Assembly: GCF_000003815.2 (NCBI RefSeq)
Contig: NC_049982.1
Span: 9,534,614-9,576,934 of the forward strand
Reading direction: 5' to 3'
DNA from: Branchiostoma floridae
Taxonomy: Eukaryota; Chordata; Leptocardii; Amphioxiformes; Branchiostomatidae
Length of the DNA: 42,321 nt
In this document: positions 1 to 9,951 of the stretch, in pieces
Layout: each line of letters opens with the position of its first letter
Numbering within the stretch: position 1 is the first letter of the stretch
The notes under the pieces: generated by a model
What the model saw: the letters and a program-made list of their open reading frames with translations, nothing else
Told to the model about the DNA's origin: nothing
Database searches by the model: none
Position numbers and translations under genes: made by a program

Positions 1-357
1 CGCGCTGATTTCTAACACAATCGCTTCTGCATGCCCGTAACCCATGTAACACTTCAACGCCAAATCACATCAACATATGCATGTCAAAGTAAAACGTCAC
101 ATTTCTAAACCGGGGACCGGTCGGACTTTGGTGGAAACGAAAATTAGAAATGTATACGTGAAAATGTACACAAATAATGGGCACGACTATTTTCTTTACG
201 TCTTGTGTAGTTTGCATGGTGTCTTTTATATCATACTTTTCGTTCCCGAAATCTGCCGGACCGGGCCCCGGCTTGATAATGTGACGTAGTCCAAACAGGA
301 GTTGTCCAGACTCAACTCTGTATGTCGATGACCTAAAACCATCCATGTTCTGCTCAG
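1..357 (+). other. Intron of the receptor gene (3' part)
   Basis: No coding similarity. It is treated as the intron before the pore-loop exon, because that exon needs an acceptor at 357 and upstream exons (S1, M1) are absent. Most of it is the inverted-repeat element at 94-287. Confidence 0.75.
94..287. mobile_element. Short inverted-repeat (MITE-like) element in receptor intron
   Basis: The left end reads acgtcacattt then aaaccggggaccggtcgga. The right end, reverse-complemented, reads acgtcacatta then aagccggggcccggtccgg. The arms are about 35 bp with a few mismatches and enclose about 125 bp of AT-rich sequence without a transposase. No clear target-site duplication, so the superfamily is unassigned. 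Confidence 0.6.
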
Positions 358-461
358 GTACAGCCCTTACGGCTCCTACAAGCAGCCGCACGGAGAAGAG
401 AAGCACCATTCAGACCTGAAGGAGACGGTCTGGTTCATCATAGGATCACTCATGCAACAAG
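358..461 (+). CDS. Receptor exon: M1-M2 linker and pore loop
   Basis: The acceptor is ctcag at 353-357 and the donor gtacat at 462. The exon gives the last base of a split codon, 34 codons and the first base of the next (phase 1 exit). It begins YSPYGSY, the usual start of the linker after M1, has an acidic/basic stretch, then [11 protein letters not shown]. Gln in the MQQ motif occupies the Q/R site. No ATG of its own. Confidence 0.92.
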
Positions 462-3400
462 GTACATCAAGGACTTAACGTATGACATTGACATGTACTA
501 TTTACAGGAAAACTGTATGCTCTAAACGTGACCAACGGTGCCACCTTGTACATCGATCCGGTACTACACTCTGTGTGTATTCGTGCCGACAATGAGGAAC
601 TGCGCCTAGCTCCTCAACGCTACTGTCATTAGAACATGCCTACAGCCATAACGTGTTGGCAGCAGCACTTTCTTTGTAAGAATCAATCGTCAAGATTTCC
701 TCTTAGACCTTGTCCCAAAGAGACGAGTCCTGTAGTCACTTCAGTTTAGAGATAACACAATTCTTACCAAATGATTTTGCCTTTCCTCTAGGTGGTGAGC
801 CTATCCAAAACTTCATCTCCGGGCGCATCCTGAGCACATTCTGGTGGTTCTTCGTGCTGATCATCATCGCCACCTACACGGCTAACCTGGCGGCGTTCCT
901 GACCGTGTCCCGCATGGACATCCCGGTCCGCTCCGTGCAGGACCTGGCGGGGCAGGTCAATATCAAGTACGGCACGGTCAGGGACAGCAACCTGCAGTCC
1001 TTCTTCAGGTATAACGTTGTGTTGAGCTATGGTATGTCGTGTTTTGTTGTGTTGTGTTGTGTTGTGTTCTGTTGGGTTCTGTTGGATTCTGTTGTGTTGT
1101 ATTGCGTTGTCTTGTGTTGTGTTGTGTTCTGTTGTGTTGTGCTGCAAAATTAGCGATTGTGATCTCACACCAATCTCAATGGCACCTTGCATTGCATGTG
1201 GGGATGGAGATAAACCAAAGCAAAATGCACTTACGAGATGAGCGATGTGCCATGTGTCGTATCAGGTCCCGGTCGCGAGAGGGCGGCATGTACGAGCGGA
1301 TGTGGAACTTCATGGTCGGATCCGAGCCCTCAGCCTTCGTGGACACCACAGTGGAGGGGCTGGAGAGGGTTCAGCAGGGAGGGTACGCCTTCCTGTGGGA
1401 CACCGCCGTGCTGGAGTACGAGAAAAACCGGAAATGTGACCTGATCATTGTGGGAGATCCGTTCTACAAGGGCGGCTACGGCTTCGCCATGCCACGCGGT
1501 GCACCCTATCGGGACGACCTGTCCATGACGTGAGTATTATTAAAGATGACGGACAGACATTCGATCGTTCCCAGGGGGCATAAGTGACGACGTCATCAAA
1601 GATGAGGCACCGACATGCAAACGTTCCCATGGGACGTAGATATCGACGTCATCAAAGATGGCGCGCAGACATGCAATCGTTCCCAGGGGACTGAGTTAAT
1701 ACGTCATCAAAGATGACGCACAGATCAGACATGCAAACGTCCCTTAGGGACTAAGTTACAACGTCATCAAAGATGGCGCACAGACATACAAACGTTTCTA
1801 GCTATAGGGGATGAAAGAATCGACTTCATCATATATAACGGTTACATATGCAAACATTTCTAGGCGTGACCATTTGCATATCAAACTATTCACTGGGCAA
1901 AATTTTTCCCGCAGCTGTCAATTTTTTTCATTTAACATCGAATGAGCATACATTAAAACCAACTTTGCAAATGACGAGCAATGACATTGCATTTTCTTCA
2001 GCGGAATTCAGATACAGCTGCAACAGCTGCTATCTTATTTTCTTGATGTGATGTTTATATTCCCATCATTCAAGCACATACATGAGCAACTATAACAGAA
2101 AGACAATAGACGTCGCAGACTGTAACGTTATAATATGTGATTTCAACATCATGAATGCAGTTGCCGTACTTCTCCCTGAAGCACTCATGTAGGCTTAAAA
2201 TCCAAGTGGTGTTGCTGCATTGTCTTTCCTTCGACACACTCTTAAGGTGGTATCTGACTGCACTTGGGGTACCGTTGCTGCACCGCGGGGTTCGTTCACT
2301 ATGGCACTGTTGTGTTGTTTTCGCAAATTTTTTCATAATTTAGAGTGTGTGGCTTAGAAGATAACAAAATACACAAAACATAAGAAACTCCATTCTTTAT
2401 CTGTGAAATTCATTGAGTGATTTTTAAAACCCCGCAGTGCCGCACAGGTGCCACAAGTGCAGTGAGATACCACCTTTAGGGTTTCCCTACATGTGCGTTA
2501 TCTATCCACCCAGGATCCTGCGGATGCAGGGCAGTGGTCACATAGAGAAGCTGCAGACAAAATGGTGGACCACCAACAGCACGTGCTCAGACGAGGAGGC
2601 CACCGTGGTGGAAACCACAAAGGTGCGGGCTCATCTTTCTTCTCTGGCTCCTTTTTCCAACTAGACTAGACAAGGACTTCTAAATAGAGTAAAACTGTAA
2701 TTTCCAACACACAATTTTGAAGATTGACTTCCAAACCTTCCTGTTGACGAGCATTGATTTACCTACAACAGGTGTGATCAAAATTGTAACCATTTTAAAC
2801 GGCAACTTAGTTGTACGCATATTTTCCAACGAGGAAAACATTACGCTGCTTTTATGCTTCACACGCAGCACTGTACAGTCAATCCAGTACAAGCCAACAC
2901 CTCTGTATGAGGATCATTTGCCCGACGTGACCACGTTTCGGTGGTCACTTATATAATTTTTCCCGTTGACACAAGCTTAAGCATTAAGAATCCCAACTTT
3001 AGTGACCAACTGTCCACATAGACCGGATGTTTTGGGTCCCCTGAATACTAGACTAAGTATTGGAGTACAATTGCGGACTTCTGCCAAGTTATAAAAGCCT
3101 ACTAGGAGTTAATTTGCTTAAGAGTGTTGGCCGGCCTGGCGGTGACCAAATAACTCCTCTGGCCGGACGACTCCCCTAGCGTGCTATTGGCTCTATTTGT
3201 CTAATTTCTACTACTATTTCTACTATTTCTACTACCAATCCGCGGAGCCTGGTAGAGGCTAATTTTGGGGCATTTTTGCCAAACTGACATGTCCAATCAT
3301 GTCCGGCGCTATATGTCTCCCCTGCAGGTGGAGTTTGTGGGGATGGCGGGCGTGTTTGCCGTGCTGCTGATGGGCTGTGCCCTGTCGGTCATCGCGCTGC

Positions 3401-3513
3401 TGATGGAGATGCTCTGGCACCTGTTAGTGACCAAACAGCACGGCACTCCGGACAGGCACAGTCCGGCAGAGATCCCGCCACCACAACTACCGAACGGAGA
3501 CCTCTTCGTCTGA
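358..3513 (+). CDS. Ionotropic glutamate receptor family subunit, C-terminal third (partial, 5 exons)
   Basis: A ligand-gated cation channel subunit of the plasma membrane. Exons are 358-461, 792-1008, 1266-1529, 2514-2622 and 3328-3513; every intron is GT-AG and the phases join exactly, giving 292 residues and a stop. Order: end of the M1-M2 linker, pore loop ending MQQG, M3 with WWFF and [12 protein letters not shown], the S2 half of the ligand-binding domain ([44 protein letters not shown]), M4, and a cytoplasmic tail of about 30 residues ending DLFV. The N-terminal domain, S1 and M1 lie left of the window. SR, S.QDL, YGTV.DS and WD.AVLEY resemble delta receptors, and [10 protein letters not shown]...CDL resembles GluN1. 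This suggests a glycine- or D-serine-binding member (delta, phi or epsilon groups of basal chordates) rather than AMPA or kainate. Family certain, subfamily inferred. Confidence 0.95.
792..1008 (+). CDS. Receptor exon: M3 gate helix and start of S2
   Basis: The acceptor is cctctag at 785-791 and the donor gtataa at 1009. It reads [13 protein letters not shown], then [19 protein letters not shown] with LTVSRM, then S2 up to [13 protein letters not shown]. The SYTANLAAF gate signature starts with Thr here. The open frame runs on past the donor into the GTTGT repeat, but the match to the family stops exactly at the donor. Confidence 0.95.
1016..1143 (+). repeat. G/T-rich pentanucleotide microsatellite (GTTGT-type)
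   Basis: Just after the donor at 1009 the intron becomes an interrupted array of gttgt/gttct/gtttt units, strongly strand-asymmetric (almost no C-A on the + strand). It extends an open frame past the exon, giving a spurious Cys/Val-rich peptide. Confidence 0.85.
1266..1529 (+). CDS. Receptor exon: ligand-binding domain S2
   Basis: The acceptor is tatcag ending at 1265 and the donor gtgagt at 1530. The frame gives [16 protein letters not shown], a loop of about 24 residues, [45 protein letters not shown]. Trp-Asp before the TAVLEY helix occupies the place where glutamate-binding subunits carry a Glu. Exit phase 2, matched by the next exon. Confidence 0.95.
1542..1868 (+). repeat. Minisatellite, about 56-62 bp unit, 5-6 copies
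   Basis: Units begin with aaagatg at 1542, 1598, 1654, 1709 and 1769 (spacing 56, 56, 55, 60), and a decayed copy follows from about 1831. Shared core elements are cagacatgcaaacgttccc, a variable agggg box, and acgtcatc just before the next aaagatg. It lies in the receptor intron 1530-2513, starting right after the donor. Confidence 0.85.
2245..2475. mobile_element. PIF/Harbinger-like MITE with TTA target duplication
   Basis: The left end aggtggtatctgactgcact and the right end agtgcagtgagataccacct are inverted copies. The similarity continues inward (gcaccgcggggtt against aaccccgcagtgc), giving arms of about 50 bp. TTA flanks both sides (2242-2244 and 2476-2478). A 3-bp TTA duplication is typical of PIF/Harbinger elements. 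It is 231 bp, non-coding and intronic. Confidence 0.7.
2514..2622 (+). CDS. Receptor exon: end of S2
   Basis: The acceptor is acccag ending at 2513 and the donor gtgcgg at 2623. It encodes [18 protein letters not shown], the last S2 helix in all family members, followed by [10 protein letters not shown], whose Cys would close the conserved S2 disulphide. Exit phase 0. Confidence 0.93.
3328..3513 (+). CDS. Receptor last exon: M4 and C-terminal tail
   Basis: The acceptor is ctgcag ending at 3327; the stop tga is at 3511-3513. It codes for 61 residues: [14 protein letters not shown] with [16 protein letters not shown] is M4, followed by a short basic then proline-rich tail (AEIPPPQLP) ending in DLFV. 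The last three residues L-F-V fit a class II PDZ ligand. The tail is far shorter than in NMDA GluN2 subunits. Confidence 0.93.
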   Translation: MEFVGMAGVFAVLLMGCALSVIALLMEMLWHLLVTKQHGTPDRHSPAEIPPPQLPNGDLFV

Positions 3514-3826
3514 GCTAGTGGACATAGCCATACACAATAGGTTTTAAGGAGGGGGGGGGGGCACATTTCAGCTTTTCAAGAGTTAGGCCATGTTGATTGG
3601 ATTACATGGATTACAATATCAAAGAAAATGGTCTATGACATTAGTATTGTACGCTTTCTGATATTCATTTTGCAATCCACGGCATATATTTGCTTATTTT
3701 GAAGCTGCTTTGGACGATTTTCAGTATGGTTGAAACCTTTTTTATGTATTTTTGGAAAATTGATGCGCGCGCGGATGTCATACGTATAATCAAATCAACA
3801 TGGCATGATGTCTATCTTTCTGTGTT
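3514..3826 (+). other. Probable 3' UTR/flank of the receptor gene
   Basis: No coding potential. It contains a G homopolymer run at about 3550. No AATAAA was found near the stop; the first exact one noted downstream is at about 5569. The 3' end of the transcript therefore cannot be fixed from sequence. Confidence 0.4.
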
Positions 3827-4150
3827 ATTTTAACAGGGTAAGCTCCCATCAGTGACTAACACTGCTTTTCATGGAGGCCCTGGGTACACATACAAATAAC
3901 ACATACATGTAAATACAATACAATATTTACATAGTGCAAAATATCCTCTAAAACAAAATCATGTTCTTACTCATGTCCATGTCATATCTGCGACAAGTCG
4001 TTAAGGGGATGGAGGTCAGAGGTTTTCACAATTTTCTTGCACAGTGTTTTAAGTGTTTGTGTGGATCATGCAGTTTTAACATCTAGTGGCAGTTTATTCC
4101 AGCTTTCTGCACCTCTATATGTAAATGTTCTTATGATACTTGAAAGAAGG
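3827..4150 (-). mobile_element. LINE (CR1/L2-like) 3' remnant, minus strand
   Basis: Read on the minus strand, about 4145-4030 translates to TFTYRGAESWNKLPLDVKTA, a stop, then STQTLKTLCKKI. This is the familiar tail of non-LTR retrotransposon reverse-transcriptase proteins (RG...WN.LP...A.S...FK..L). The 3' side ends with cccagggcctccatgaaaag and accctgttaaaat, as many CR1/L2-type 3' ends do. The in-frame stop shows it is dead. Sequence on to about 4480 may belong to it but is too decayed to claim. Confidence 0.6.
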
Positions 4151-6739
4151 TATTACTTCAATGTGAGTTCAAGATAGATACGTAGTTAGTTGTTCATTTT
4201 CTAGCTGTAGCTTTTTAGAAGTACCAAAGGGCATTGATTTGCACTTGTTGATGTTGCATTAGCTGCTTACCAAAGAAGGCAAAGTCAGCATTGTGATTAC
4301 TTGTGAATTTGTGCCCGAAGTTTTTCCCTAAGAGTTAGTGGCTTGCCAAAGAAGGCAGAGTAAGCAATTTTAAGCCTTGTACAGCGGCTAATGTGAATAT
4401 GTGAATATGCGCCGTTTTACTGAACAGCCCTTCCTTTTGATTTCCCAGTAACGAACTTCCTCATTTTCCTCAGAAGCCTGTTCTCTGATGCTAGTCAACA
4501 GCCCAAGTGATAGCATGTAAGATGTCTTAACCTTCTCCTGGGAGACTTAATATAGACATCATGGCCATCAGTTCACTGGGAAATGTTGTTAGCATTTCCA
4601 CCAAAACCTAGTTTTCAATTCAAGCATATTCCTACCATATCTCCGTTCGTGTAAGTCAGCCAATTCACACAGCAGCTCCACTGCTATAATCTACATGGAG
4701 CGTTGATGGTAAACCTGACTTGTACCCGTATTCATGCAAATATGCACATGGTCTTAACGTTCAAGGGCACATGAACAACACATTAATATTGATGAGATGA
4801 CGTAAGTTATTGTCTTCCTACAGAGAGGAAGCGATTATGTCAAGCTTGCTTACCAAGCGTGAATGCGCAACTAGCAGAGTTGTGAATCTATAGCTTTTAT
4901 GTGATTCTATAGATACTCAGTGATACTCCCCTTGTCATCGCCTCTCGATACCTCAGTCTGTAGTGTTACCGCCCGGGCCATGACCACTGAATGTCGTTGA
5001 ATTATTCCACTGCGTTAATGTAGTCCATCCAGCGGAATGTGTTAGCTTGTAGAATTTAGGTCAACCGCAGAATGGCTCTTCAGATCTCATTGAGAAGCCC
5101 GGCGGGACGAATTCACCCTGCTCACGGATATGTTCTGCCTTGCGCCTGTCCTTGGTGCTGAACTTAAGTACAAATGTCATTACTGTTCTTCTTGCAATGA
5201 TTGTTCTCGCTAGATATACGTTCCTACAGATGAATTCACATATTTGGTATACGACACGGCTGCGTATATACCTGTAGCTAGTGGGGTAAATAGAATAACC
5301 TTATTTTGTAACATAATCAGCGCTAGCACAAGATAAACGCAATAGGCGGCATACGGGTATGATGTTTCAACAGTTAGCGTTTCTTACGCAACGCAAGTTC
5401 TTTAGGCTACGTATTGAACACGGGTAAGGAACGTCTGAATTTTTGATCTGATAAAGTTACCACGAATATTAAGAGAAAACACTGTAGGTAATGCATATAA
5501 CGTTATCGTTTACTATGAAGATAAAGAGCGCAATATGATAGTAATATCTTTGTGAAATAGGAATATGGAATAAAACATTTTACACATCGTTAAATGTTGT
5601 TAGTTATGTTCCCTTTTTTTAATTATCTTCCTAAAAACACAAGAGATCTTGTACCCCCTCCCCCTCGCAATATTTCAGATGGACTGATCTTTACGTAAAC
5701 GTGGTCCAAAACTAGTTCACAGCACCAGATGACGTCAGAGGTTCAAGGCTGTGGGGGCCTCAGGGTCTGGACGGGAGGGGTGCAAACTGGTGGAATATTC
5801 ACAGCATAAAAACTGTGCCTGTGTTGTTTTGCTTAAGCTTATTATGTCCTACAATAGTAACTCAAAGACAGCAAAACTACAACTATACAGGTAGAATAAA
5901 ATTGACGATGCAATGTTGAAGATTACGTCAAACATTGACAAAGCAGGGGTAAGCTGAGTAGGTGTGTACCTAATTTGATTAAAACTGACTGTTAAGTACT
6001 AAAATCCACGTAACGTTTGCTTTTGTAATCTGACCCTAAACAATGCAAACGAGAGCGAAAGAAGCTTGACTTTGTGGTCTGCAGCTCAAACGTCTAGCAT
6101 GTATCGCGTTGCGGTGAAAACCGTCCGGATCCCCTGACGAAGTAATCGCGGCATCGACCTAGTTGTTTTCTCAACTGCATCACCTTACGCACGAACGCGC
6201 GGTGCAGCGGCCTTTTGTATTTATTATATTTCACTGACGCATTTTCCGGCACTACAGATGTCGAATACCCGGTAGAAAATCACTGTTTTATTGACATTTC
6301 GAGATGGAACAAGTAGTAATAAAAGGGGAAGGCGATTAATTTTTACAAGGGAAATTTGCTATCCTTGCCTGGGAGCAATTCGTCAATATTTGACTAATTG
6401 GTCTCAAAGCGATTCACCTGCGTGTGCCATACGAGCACTCATAAAGTCAGGGATAGTCGCAAAACTTCATCTTCTTCTGAGTGATATTCCAGGAAAAACG
6501 AAGCATTGTCGCTGATAAACTTATAATGTGATTATCTGTTTAAATGCCTCAGAACGCTTCACTCGGGTGTCATTGTGAAATCATCGTGACTATTCGCGGT
6601 TTATTATGAGTAGACGTTCACATATTTACTGTATTCATAGTTGTAAACTTTCGACATGTGGCATCTACAGTGAAACAAATGAAATTTCGTCTTCGCGCGA
6701 CGGGGGGTTAGTCTGAAACCCCCCCCCCCCTCCCATTGC
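4151..6739. other. Non-coding, no recognised gene
   Basis: AT-rich, with only short chance open frames. A CRE palindrome TGACGTCA lies at 5730-5737 and an AATAAA at about 5569. No exon with convincing splice sites was seen on either strand. Confidence 0.5.
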
Positions 6740-7040
6740 TATAATGAAGACCTCGTTGCCGGGTAATCCAACTGGCGGCCTGCCACGTCTGACGTCACTC
6801 TGACGTCATCAGGCAACCGAATCTGTCAATCTCGCCAACAGGCCCTCAGAGAGTTGGCCGTTCACTTGAAAACGGTGCGCTAAATATCGACTCCCCCAAA
6901 TCAGCCGAGCTGCCGTGGCTGCAGCCAGAATTAGAAACCCGTCACAGCGATGGTGATGAACATTGACTCGGGCCTTCTGACGTCATCTGCCATGACATCA
7001 ATTACATCCTAATTGCTCGTTATCCATGCAAATACTAAAG
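6740..7040. promoter_or_regulatory. Enhancer-like block with CRE and octamer motifs
   Basis: A GC-richer island without an open frame. It holds three full CRE palindromes TGACGTCA (6790-6797, 6801-6808, 6978-6985), the homeodomain-type core taattg (about 7010-7016) and an octamer ATGCAAAT (7026-7033). The motifs are seen directly; enhancer function is inference. It starts just after a poly-C run at 6719-6731. Confidence 0.35.
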
Positions 7041-9090
7041 GGAACGGTGCTCGTGACGAAAGCAAAAACGACGACTTACATCACTAGAGATGTCTTGCGA
7101 TCTTACGTCTAAATTGCAGTTCTTTGTTTTTTTTTCCTAATCTGTTCTCGGTTGGCAATATCAAGGATCTTATCATAACGTCCTTGGCAATGTAGTCTCC
7201 ATGGGCAAAAACAGTGACCAGGGCTAACGGTTGGACAACCTAATAAATATCTGCTTGGTGATTATGTTTTTCCTGCTATTTTCCCTATTCAATTCAGAGG
7301 GAGGGGGGGAGGGGTAGAAAAACTGGGGCGGCAGCTGGAGGTGCGTCAGGCGATCGATGGGATCTGCCAGTAACATACATGTAGATGGCATTCAGTTCTG
7401 GGAGACGCGCAAACATTCGAATGACGTCGACTTATTCACGCCGTCATGATTGCAGTTAACATAGAACACTTTTCACTTCAACTAAGTCGTGAAGAGATTA
7501 GAATTTGGAGTCTCCATTAAAAACATTTTTTTAACTTGCAGTGCTTCATACGGTATGATAGAAATAAAGATAAGATATTCTCAATAAATGAGAGATTAAA
7601 TCTACATTTGCTGTGTCACATCACCAAGTTATGCTATAAGTATGGCTTTAAAAACATTGTCTTTGAAATTTACAAAAGGATTTTTCAAGATTATTAAAAG
7701 GACCAGTTTTATGATTGATCAAACACCGTGGTGCTTACAAGTCCTGCTGCTGCTGCAGTTGAAATGAGAAACAGACCTACTACTTGTAAAGCTTCACGGC
7801 AATCCAACATTCACGTCGTCAGTGATAATTTGATCCATCTATTTGTTGCATCTGACTGCTGTGCAACCAAGGCTAGCCACAGGGTATGATACCATGCATC
7901 GTCAATGCTCCTATTTGATCAATATTCCAACGTATATATGCTTTGCAAATGTTGTCATAAAGGCTTGGCGAGACTCGCTGACAGGCTTGAGATTTTAATC
8001 GCTGGGAGAAAAAAGATTATGTCCCTCCTCTTCAGCACGAGATCCAATCCTTCACGACGTGCGTCAGGTCTAGCCGTTAGGTCAGCACAAGTCTTTACGC
8101 TAAGCACTGTTAGTCGAAGCCGACATTGGACACCCACCAAAAACGTCGTCCTGGAAAAAACGCGTGCGTCAACCCAAAGTTTAAATACGGTTTAGAGTTT
8201 CTGTCGATTTCGTCATCTGGCGCGTTAATGCAGAAGATCGGAAATGGTACTTAACGTTTGTTACGGCACAGGCGCCTCACCCTCCTCCTCAACTTACGTA
8301 CGTTCTCTCCTGACGTAATACCCAGAGACTCAATCTGTTTTTATTTGTTTTGCTCGTTTCTTTGTACGGTCGGTACCATCCGTGCCGTGATCGCTATACT
8401 CCTGCAAATAATGGGAAATGTAAATGTTTAGATGCACTGACGAAAGACCTGTATTAACCTGTTTTGTAATCTAACGTCCTGATATGAACTGTGATATAGT
8501 TTCTATAGATCATTATTATCATTAATCACCATACTCGTCGTCACCGCAATTGCCACCATTCTTCACATGTATTTGAACAGGATTAAATCTGGCTTTGAGT
8601 AATGGCAAAAATCTACATTACATAGAATATATACGATATGCTATCTATACGATTGCTTTTTAATCCATTTGTGTTAAATATTTGTAAACAGTTTATCATA
8701 AACATGTAATACTAAGGCATGTTATATGCGTGATGATGATAAATATTCATATGTCAGCACAAAACTGGGAATGGGAGTGCTTAGCTTACTCGTAAAATTC
8801 GTCAAATTTATCAAAATATCAATCTGCTGGGTTAGATTAAATCATTAGTCTCTTTCTGATTCCTTCGGTTATTTGGAGAATTTTTCAAACCTGGCTATAA
8901 CGTTACAGGTCGAATGACTTGCATGAGGACTAAGTCCATCCAAAAAAGACAAAAAAGGCTCTGAGAGGCTGTGGACATCCTTTGGCCAGCTGATTCCCTG
9001 TCTGCCCGTTTGACCAATTTTGTAACAAAATTAATAAATGCATACTGTGATATATATGCATTCTGTACGAGATTTCAATAGAAACAGGCC
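7041..9090. other. Non-coding, no recognised gene
   Basis: AT-rich, with scattered short chance frames only (the longest, 7905-8195 +, lacks splice context or family similarity). No element ends recognised. Confidence 0.5.
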
Positions 9091-9548
9091 CGGGGGTGGG
9101 GAGGGAGGGAGGGAGTATAAAGGAGAATCCTCGCTCCTCTCGCGTCGATCGATTCCCGCCCGTTAAATCACCCTCCTCCCCAGCAGGCGTCCATCACGTG
9201 ATGGCGGCGTGATGTCAGGCGCGCCTACAGATCCATCACGCGGGGAACCACGTAATGTGCGCCGCGACGCCCGCCTGACGTAAAGTGGACGACGCCATTA
9301 GGCCTCCACAGTTAGGAAGGTCACGGGATTGGAACCACTGACGTGGTTTTCCCGGGAAACCGCACGGAGTATAAGAAGCCGTGCCAGGATTTACTCTCAA
9401 AGAGAAACAGATCGCGAAAACCCCCTCTACACACGAACACTACTACACTCCGTAATGGCGCGATGAGTCCTTCAGTAACAGTAGATATTGCACCGTTTAT
9501 CGCGCTGCAACGTCAAGTGGGAAGCCCCGGGCGAACCGCTGTCGCATC
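9091..9548 (+). promoter_or_regulatory. Candidate promoter and 5' leader, two TATA-like boxes
   Basis: A GC-rich, CpG-containing segment unlike its surroundings: cgggggtggggagggaggga, then TATA-like gtataaagg (9114-9122), C/G-rich leader, and a second TATA-like gagtataagaag at about 9367. It leads directly to the ATG at 9549. A short upstream frame (9343-9552) overlaps that ATG and could damp translation. The promoter call is inference from composition and position. Confidence 0.4.
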
Positions 9549-9725
9549 ATGACCGCAGAAATGTTTTCTATTGGACAGGAGAGGGTCATCGACCTACAGT
9601 CGCGAGTGAAGGATTTTACAGGACGGGTAGGAAAAAAACGGGACGATGTGGATTACTACTGTAACAGCGCTTCGTCGTGGGATCGTCTGGATAACTTGTT
9701 GGTGAAGAATCCTCTTCGTAAACAG
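9549..9725 (+). CDS. Candidate first coding exon, weakly RGS-like N terminus
   Basis: ATG at 9549, 59 codons, then CAG followed by donor gtaggt at 9726 (phase 0). The peptide starts MTAEMFSIGQERVIDLQSRV, has a basic amphipathic stretch (VKDFTGRVGKKR), then YYCNSASSWDRLDNLLVKN. The amphipathic N terminus followed by W..LD.LLV recalls R4-family RGS proteins, where such a Trp segment comes just before the RGS box and an intron often follows. No exon with the RGS-box FLK.E.SEEN.EFW signature was found downstream, so the identity is a guess. It could be another gene's 5' exon or a chance frame, although the promoter-like DNA upstream and the clean donor favour a real exon. Confidence 0.35.
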
Positions 9726-9883
9726 GTAGGTGTTTCATTAGGGTTGTGTGATCTTCGTGATGAGATATCTCCTACAGGCTACAACATCTGTACAGTAAGC
9801 AGAACAGGGCTGTCCGATAACGACGGTAGTATACACGGGGCACTACGGCTGGGCGAACACTACTTGCGTAAATGTGCCATATC

Positions 9884-9951
9884 AATGAATGAATGAATGA
9901 ATGAATGAATGAATGAATGAATGAATGAATGAATGAATGAATGAATGAATG
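9884..9951. repeat. (AATG)n microsatellite, about 17 units
   Basis: An uninterrupted tetranucleotide run. On the minus strand it reads (ATTC)n directly after aataaaggtctttcaacc, so it is probably the 3' tail of a minus-strand retroelement. Confidence 0.95.

Noticed and set aside
77-289. 70-codon + frame at the left edge
   Set aside because: It lies inside the inverted-repeat element and has no receptor similarity.
710-1153. 147-codon + strand frame
   Set aside because: Only 792-1008 of it matches the receptor; the ends run through intron on both sides, including the GTTGT repeat.
2717-2956. 79-codon frame in a receptor intron
   Set aside because: No splice context; the flanking exons join in phase without it.
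3550-3562. Run of G
   Set aside because: Plain homopolymer; no G-quadruplex pattern of four spaced runs.
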